Shown here in pieces: positions 57,339-64,000 of a stretch of DNA of 64,000 nucleotides. The translations under genes and the position numbers were made by a program. Source of the DNA: Laetiporus sulphureus 93-53 (taxonomy: Eukaryota > Basidiomycota > Agaricomycetes > Polyporales > Laetiporaceae); contig NW_024468517.1 in assembly GCF_001632365.1 (NCBI RefSeq), positions 516,829 through 580,828 of the forward strand. The letters are read 5' to 3'. Position 1 is the stretch's first letter. Every line of letters begins with the position of its first letter. The notes beneath the pieces are model-generated. The model was not told the origin of the DNA. It did no database searches and worked only from the letters and a program-made list of their open reading frames with translations.

Positions 57339-60252
57339 ATGCTCCCAAGAAGACGTGATAGCAAGGCTATCCGTCCGTCTCCTCTGAAGAGGTTCAGCAC
57401 CAGCATGGTCAGCTTGCTCAAGAGCCAGCCAAGCGATGCGGAAGCTTTCGTTTTTCCCGTAACCGGTGCGTCCCATGACGGGCAATCGCATCAAGCCCGT
57501 CGTCACGCGATGATATGTCGCTAACGTTGGAGCCAAACGATAGATACAAGGACGCCCGCCAGGAGTCCGGCGAGCTCCGTGATTTCGTTCACTGACACCC
57601 TCGGCTCTTTGCCTTCTCTCGCCGAAGACATCGATTACAATGCAAAACTGATCAAAGAGCTTCGCTCAAAGGTGTGAACAGATTTTGTGATCGCCCTTGA
57701 ACAACATCATTGACAAGCTGATCGAATCTCAGCTCGATGAGGCGGAATCCACAATTGTGGCGAGAGACCAGTCCGTGGCACTCCTGCAAGAGCGAGAGAG
57801 GACCTTGAACGCCACGGTGGAGGAGGTACAGGAGAACCTTCAGAAGCAAACCGCCGCGCTACAAACCTCTGAAGAGGCACGAGTGCTCACGGAGAAGAAA
57901 TGCGAGGACTTCGAGAAGCGCCTAGCTTCCACGCAGTCGGGACTCGAGAAGACCGAAAGTTTACTCGCGGACATGGAGCGACAGGCGAGCCTTCTTCCAT
58001 TGTCTACGCTGCTATTAGGTCCTTAACACGACTCGAATCCATAGCACGAGGAGAACCGAGTAGTGCTGGAGGCCAAGACCGCCGAAGCCGATGCGCAACG
58101 CAGTGCTCACGATGAAGCGGAGGAAATGCTCCGAAGGACTCGGGCGAGGGCCCAGGCGTTGGAGGACAAACAGACACGTTTGCTCGAAGATCTGCAGGCG
58201 AAGGTCGCGGAAGCGGCTGCGGAGCACACTGCTCGAGACAAGGCTGAAGAGCAGCTCCAAGCACTTCTCATGGAGAATGGGAGGCTTCAGTCTTCGCGCG
58301 CACGCTTAAACGAGCTATTCGAGCAGCAGACCGCCCGTTTTGACGAGGAGTTCAAAGCTCGAGTCGACTTCGAAGAGATGCTACAGTCGACGGAAGCGAG
58401 GATGAGGGAGGTCGAAGAAGAGGCCTTGTACACTCTCGCGAAGCTCAAGACGAAGACTACCGAGGCTGATGCGGAGCGCAGTGCGCGCATCGTCTTGGAA
58501 GAGCAGGCCGCACTGCTCCACAGCGAGAAGCGACAGCTGGATGAGTCGCATTCGCAGAGGATCGAGGAGCTCGAGGCGAAGGTCGACGAAGAGCAGTGTG
58601 CTCGGGTGAAGGCCGAAGACTCATTGAACGCGCTTCTCGCAGCCAAGCAAGAGCTCGAGAGAGAGTACGAGTGGGTTTCGCTTGAGCTCGTACCGAAGGC
58701 AGCCGAGATGGAGGCAGAGCGCAGCGCGCGCGCTAAACTCGAGGCAGAGCTCGAGGCGCTGCAGAGAGAGCTCGAAGAGAATGACGCTGCCCATTTGCGC
58801 AGCCGCTCAGAGATCCAGGCTGAGGTCTCCACAGAGCGCAATACACGCGTACAACTCGAGGCAGAACTTTATGCGCTGCAAAGGGAAATGGAAGAGATTG
58901 AAGCAAACTATTCGCACAGCCTCTCAGAGCTCCAGGCTGAAGTCTCCACAGAGCGTGATGCGCATGTCAAACTCGAGGCAGAGCTTGAGACGCTGCAGAA
59001 GGCGCGGGAAGACATGGAAACCGCTCATTCGCGCAGCCTTGCGGAGCTCCAGGTTGAGGTCGCCGCGGAGCAAAGCGTACGCACCAAACTGGAGGTGGAA
59101 CTTCAGATGCTGCAAGGGAAGCTGGAAGAAACGGAAGCCGCCTGTTCACAAAGCCACTCAGACCTCCAGGCTGAGTTCTCCGCAAGGCATAGCATGCAGG
59201 CCAAATTTGAAGCAGACCTTCAGGAGCTAAATAGGTTGTGGAAAGAGGAGGAAGCTGCGCATTCACACAGATACTCACAGCTCCAGGCTGAGGTCTCCGC
59301 CGAGCACGAAGCACGCACTCAGCTCGAACAAGAGCGCGAGCGTCTGTTGGATGACAAGCAGAGGTTGGAAGCGGACGTCTCGGGCATCAAGTCTGAGCTT
59401 GAGCACAAGGTTGCCTTGGCGACGACGGAGCATGCAGCTCGTGCTTGTATTGAGGAAGAGCTACAGACGCTTCGAGACGAGCATCACAAGCTAAATGCCT
59501 CGTTCTCCGGTAGTCGTGCGGAAATTGAGGCCAAGGACGCTGAGATTGACAGACAGCGGAGCGCTTTCGCCACGGCGATAGAGGAACTCACAAGTCTTCG
59601 CTCGAGGTTGGAGGAAGTTGAGAGGCAACACTCGCAAAGCCAGGCGGAGATCGTGAGCAAGGTCGCCGAGGCAGATGCAGCACGCCAATCTGTGTCAAAG
59701 CTAGAGGATATCTGTGGCACTCTGAGGATGCAACTTCGACAACTGTTATCAAAGCGCACGGAGATGGCGGAAGAGCTCGCAGCGAGGGCCCTCGAGAACC
59801 AAAGCGTCATTTCTCGCCTTGACGCAGCCTCGCACGACGCAGCCAAGCTTCGCAATGAGAACGACGAGAAGTCTTTACGAATCTGCGAACTCCAGGATCA
59901 GCTCGATCGCATCACGCGAGAGCAAGCCAGCATGGCGCGCAGGAGCGCAGAGATTCGGAGCCTCGAGCAGCGTCTTGCATACCAAACCGAGCTGGCCGAA
60001 CGCTCCACTGCGGAGCTCAAGAAGAAGGCAGTGCTCCTGGAAAACGAATTGCTGTTCGCAAGGGAGACCCGTCAGGAGCTGGTTGCTCAACGACGCAGGA
60101 CCCGCGTCTGGGAAGAACGAGCTTCAAGATTCGAACAGATGCTGAGAGATGTAGGTTCAGCTCTGTCTGCTGCACAGACAGAGATTGACGTCTTGAAAGG
60201 GGAATTGAAGCGCGCTCGGAGACGAAGGCCAGAAGGAATGGTGGGCTTTTGA
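57339..60252 (+). CDS. Long coiled-coil protein CC5
   Basis: Starts MLPRRRDSKAIRPSP with the signature SPLKRFSTSMVSLLKSQPSD. Exon 2 (near 57,550-57,672) has SPASSVISF and KLIKELRSK. Exon 3 begins near 57,734 with LDEAESTIVARDQSVALLQE. The last exon, 58045-60252, encodes about 735 residues of uninterrupted coiled coil with internal near-repeats (the phrase SxLQAEVSTERDAHVKLEAE recurs from about 58,700 to 59,330). Total about 900 residues. The end RRRRPEGMVGF has neither CaaX nor membrane helix. The last intron (57985-58044) appears to use a GC donor. No catalytic motif; structural role inferred. Confidence 0.76.
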
Positions 60253-61299
60253 GAATGGGGGGTCCTCTTTAATGATTGCATCGAAGAAACGAAAATTGAA
60301 GCTTACGTGACTTTTATCCTGTGTACAAGTAGTCGTGTGTACTATTTATTTACTTATTCCGAGCGTTGTGTCATAACGGCCTCATCCATTCGGGCCGCAC
60401 GCGACGACCGAGCGGACCAGATTGATCTTGACGTAGACCATTCGATGCGGGCGATACTTCCCTGCATCATCTTGCTATTCGCGGGCAAAGAATACAACAT
60501 CAAAGACGCGTTATTGAATGAATCCAGCGATAGTCAATGGTGGCACACGGCGAGGAGACAAGACATTGGCGCTCGTGCGGTGCTTGAACGCAAACTTTGT
60601 GCACTCAGCACTGAATACGCGGAAGCGCTGACTCTTAGACTGCCATCGACCATCTCCGGTGACAACGCACAGCACTTCTCACAATGGGCACCCATCTGGG
60701 AACATATCGCAAACCCCTCGCCCAGCATGACGAAATCTGATTGTTTAACAACATCTTCTTGAGCCCAGAAGCCGACTGCAGGTCATCCGGACAAAGGCGA
60801 CGTTGTTCGCGCCCAGCGGAGACGAGATGTCATCACGGATGCGACGAACCGTTCATTTAATGTTGCGGTGGGAACATACACACGAGGATCCAACGCATGA
60901 AATGAGCAGTATGTGGCCTAGCTCAGGGTCCACGATTGGACTCAGCAGCGATCTGCTATGGATACTCATCTGCGTATCCGGTTTTGCAACATTTGTCTCA
61001 ATTCTCTCGCAGTCGTTCGCCACATTTCGGCTAGATGATCATCGTGAATGTATCTTACGACAACCACTCCCAACATGCGGTTGCCATGCGGCCTTTCTCT
61101 ATGTCATGGGACGCATTTAGCCGATGAAGCCATCAGGTCCGCGTATTCCGCATGCAACTTGACGCACGCTTTAATGTGTATGCTGCACCATTGTGCCGAG
61201 ACCAGCTTAAATAGCAATAAAATGCCGCGCAGAATGCTCGGCGATCTATCCTCTGCCTCACGGTAGCCAGCGGCATCCTCAACCAGATCGCGCGCAAGT
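60253..61299. other. Intergenic region between CC5 and CC6
   Basis: A 151-codon frame (60,307-60,762, +) has no recognisable signature and follows directly on the CC5 3' end. I do not call it. A TATA-like ttaaat at about 61207-61212 is roughly 93 bp upstream of CC6. Confidence 0.45.
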
Positions 61300-64000
61300 A
61301 TGTCTTTCAGGAAAACAACAAATAAGACGTCCCACTCGTCCCCACTAAAGCGGCTCGGTTCTGGCGTCGCCGGCTTGCTGAAGAGCCAACCAGCTGAAAC
61401 AGGCTCACTGCGGTCCGCCAAGAGTGAGCGCAGACTTTTTTTTTACTCTGCTGAGATGCTACCGATATTAATGCAACGTGTCCCGCTCATACAGAAAATG
61501 GCACAACATCTATCGAGAGGCAGTCGTCTATAATATCCTTTCCTCAATCTACTAGCGGGTCGGATAATTCAAAGGAAGACCTTCGCAATGCACAGTTGGC
61601 TGCTGAGCTGCGCGAGAAGGTGGGCGTCATGTCTGTCACTAAACTAAATATTGTGTGGCGCGCACTAAACGCTGCACTTACAGCTTGCCACTGCTCAGTC
61701 TACTATCGCCGCGAAGGAGGAATCCATAGTAACTCTGCGGAAGCATGAGGAAGCGTTGACCGCCTCTTTACAAGATGCGCGACGGGAGCTGGAAACTCAA
61801 AAGTCTGCCTTACAAACCGCGCAAGACGCTCAGGCCGAAAATAGCGGGAACGTGCAGGAGCAGCTGAGGGCATTGCAGACGGAGCTTGAGAGCTGTCAGA
61901 GTGCCTTGTCACATGCGCGGCAAGAGGTGAGCATGCGTCAGCATTTCATCATGGAAGAATGCTCAGCTCGCATGATCCGAACAACAGCTGGACAGCTCGA
62001 AGGCTGCGATCGAGACAAAGACAGCCGAAGAGGAAGCAGGGCGGAGCGTACGAGCCGCTGCGGAGGAATCTCTTGTCAAAGTGCAAACGGAACTCGAAGA
62101 GTCCAAAGCGGCGCGTTCGCGCGCACTAATGGAGTTGGAGGCGAAGACGTCCGAGGCAGCGTCCGAGCACAGCGCACGAGTCAATGCGGAGGAGCAGCTT
62201 CGGCAGTTCCTGGTCGAGAAGGGCGAGCTGGGCGCGTCGAATGTGCGGCTGCGTGAGGACTCCGCAAATAAGGACGCTGAGCTTGACAACGAGCGCACCG
62301 CTCGCAATGCCCTGCAAGGCAAATTGGACGAGGCGCTTGCGGAGAAACAGCAGCTCGATAACGCGCTCTCACAGACGCGGCGCGAGTTGAAGGCGAAGGA
62401 GTCACAATTCGAAGCAGAGCGGTCGACACGTCAGCAGGTCGAAGGCGCTCTGGAATCTCTGCAGGCAGAGAAACGTGGCGATAAAGAATCACACGCGCGG
62501 GCAGTACGGGAACTCGAGGCGAAGATCGACGAGGAACGCGTGTCTAGGCGGGAGTTCGAGGAGCGGCTGGAGGCTGAGAAGCGCCAGATCGATTACGCTC
62601 ACGAGAAAGCTCTCTCCGAGCTCAAGCAGAAGATAATTGAGGCAGACACAGAGCGCGAACTCCGTGTGAAGCTGGAATCACAAGTCGAGGCGCTCCAGAG
62701 GGAGCAACAAGAATCCGTTGCCTCGCATTCTCACATTCAGACTGAGCTCGAGACCAAGGTCGCTGCTGAGCACGATGCCTTGGTCAAACTCCAGGAAAAG
62801 CACGAGCTTCTGTTGAAGGAGAGACGGGCGCTTGAGGACGCATCCTCCAAGTCGCAGGCTGAGCTTACTGTGAGGCTCGCTTCTGCGGTCGCGGAAACCT
62901 CTCGGGTCAACCGAGAACTCGAGGAGAAGCTCGCTGAGATCAACGAGGCGCGCAGCTCTCGAGATGCTCTACAGGAGAAGATGGACGCGTTGTTCGCCGA
63001 GAAGCAGCATCTGGAAGAGCTCATGTCGCACGCTCGCAACGAGCTTCAACAGAAAGCCTCGGAAGTTGACGCAGGGCTTAGGGCGCGTGCCGAGGCAGAA
63101 GCAAGGGTGGAGGCATTGCAGGTGGAGAAGCGCGCTGCGGAGGACTCGCATTCGAAGTCAATCAAGGAGCTTGAGGCGAAGATCGACCAGGAACGCACCT
63201 CCAAGCTCCAGATCGAGGACTCGTTACGAACAGCTCAAGCCGACAAACGCCAGCTCGACGAAGCTCATGCGCAGGCTCTCTCCGAAATCCAGGAGAAGAC
63301 TGCCGAGGCGAACGCTGAGCGCGAGCACCATGCTAGACTGGAGCAGGAACTTCGCACGGTGAAGGGAGAATACCAACAATTGCTTGCCTCGCAGTCAAGC
63401 AGTCAGACAGAGCTCGAAGCCGAGATCGCTGCTGAGCGCGTCGCTCGAGTCCAACTCGAGGAAGAACGCGAGCATCTCCTGTCGGAGAAGCGGAATCTCG
63501 AAGTTGTGTACTCGAACACCAAGACGGAGCTCCAGGAAAAGACTTCTCTAGCAGCTGCAGAGCATGCGCGCTTGCAAGAGGAGCTCGATAGCAAGGTCGC
63601 CGAGGCCGCCGAGGAGCGCAGTGCACGTGTCGAGCAAGAGCAGGCACTCGCCCATGCGCAGGCGGAAAGCGAGCGCTTGGAAGCGGATGTCTCTCAGATA
63701 CAGGCCGAGTTGGAAGCGAAGGCTATTGAGGCCCGTACCGAGCACGAAGTGCGCTTGAAACTGGAGAACGGGATTCAGCGGCTGCAGACGGAGGTGCAAG
63801 AGGTGGAGAGCATGCATACGCGGAGCATTCAGGAACTTGAGGCGCGGGCGGACGAAGTGCACGCTGCTCGTGTGAACGTTGAGAACCAGCTGAACGCGGC
63901 CAAAGCAGGCTTGGTGGAGCTGAAGGCGGCGCATTCACAGGCAGTGTCGCAGCTTGATGCTGCAATCTTGGAGAGGAACGAGCAGCAGCGATCGCTCGAT
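61300..64000 (+). CDS. Long coiled-coil protein CC6, 3' part outside the window
   Basis: Starts MSFRKTTNKTSHSSP with a diverged signature, SPLKRLGSGVAGLLKSQPAE. Exon 2 (near 61,554-61,619) has DLRNAQLAAELREK. Exon 3 (about 61,684-61,926) begins LATAQSTIAAKEES. The last exon starts near 61,997 and stays open to the window end, already over 660 residues of Glu/Ala/Arg/Leu/Gln-rich heptad sequence. Exon 2 is shorter than in the paralogues and lacks the SxxSLPL phrase. The C-terminal anchor, if any, is not visible. Confidence 0.74.

Noticed and set aside
60307..60762. 151-codon plus-strand frame after CC5
   Set aside because: No motif or paralogue; begins immediately after the CC5 stop, so it may be chance in the 3' flank.

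Overview
The window is nuclear DNA of a basidiomycete fungus, most likely an agaricomycete; a polypore-type fungus is my guess, not a demonstration. The support is dense GT-AG introns of about 50-60 nt, several seven-transmembrane-type DUF6533 proteins, a KDZ-type DNA transposon, and orthologues of ordinary eukaryotic genes (KRE33/NAT10, JEN1, RPN14/PAAF1, ERV46/ERGIC3). Nothing suggests bacterial or organellar DNA. Exon boundaries were read by eye from splice signals and reading frames, so coordinates inside genes are approximate unless exact exons are given.

Layout. 1-2,648 (-): 5' three quarters of the RNA cytidine acetyltransferase KRE33/NAT10, running off the left edge. About 2,704-8,515: a 2.9-kb direct tandem duplication, each copy carrying one DUF6533 membrane-protein gene (+). 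8,748-11,340 (-): a JEN1-type monocarboxylate transporter with three CreA/Mig1-like boxes upstream. 12,532-14,259 (-): a third DUF6533 gene. 15,589-27,327: ordinary genes: a small membrane protein (-), RPN14, a LYR-motif protein, a very large nucleotidyltransferase-plus-ankyrin protein with an apparent one-base frameshift, and a two-exon 97-aa protein.

27,618-64,000 is the most unusual part. Six paralogous long coiled-coil genes (called CC1-CC6 here) share a basic N-terminal signature, the same exon plan and a TATA-like box 80-95 bp upstream of the ATG. Their C-termini differ: CC3 and CC4 end in CaaX prenylation motifs, and CC2 ends in a transmembrane tail. ERV46 sits among them.

The coiled-coil cluster is split by a 12.4-kb KDZ DNA transposon (41,859-54,264). 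It has imperfect terminal inverted repeats and an 8-bp target duplication (CTCAGATG). It carries a CxC5/CxC6-type KDZ transposase, two cargo genes, two solo LTRs with 5-bp target duplications (one inside a cargo-gene intron), a roughly 215-bp satellite with 436-bp higher-order units, and a 41-bp minisatellite. A palindromic MITE-like element abuts its left end. To its right is a trypsin-like (PA-clan) protein gene broken by a stop, a hairpin insertion and a frameshift.

The housekeeping genes are independent of one another. The coherent stories are the amplified membrane-anchored coiled-coil family, the DUF6533 genes flanking a carboxylate transporter, and the layered transposon island.
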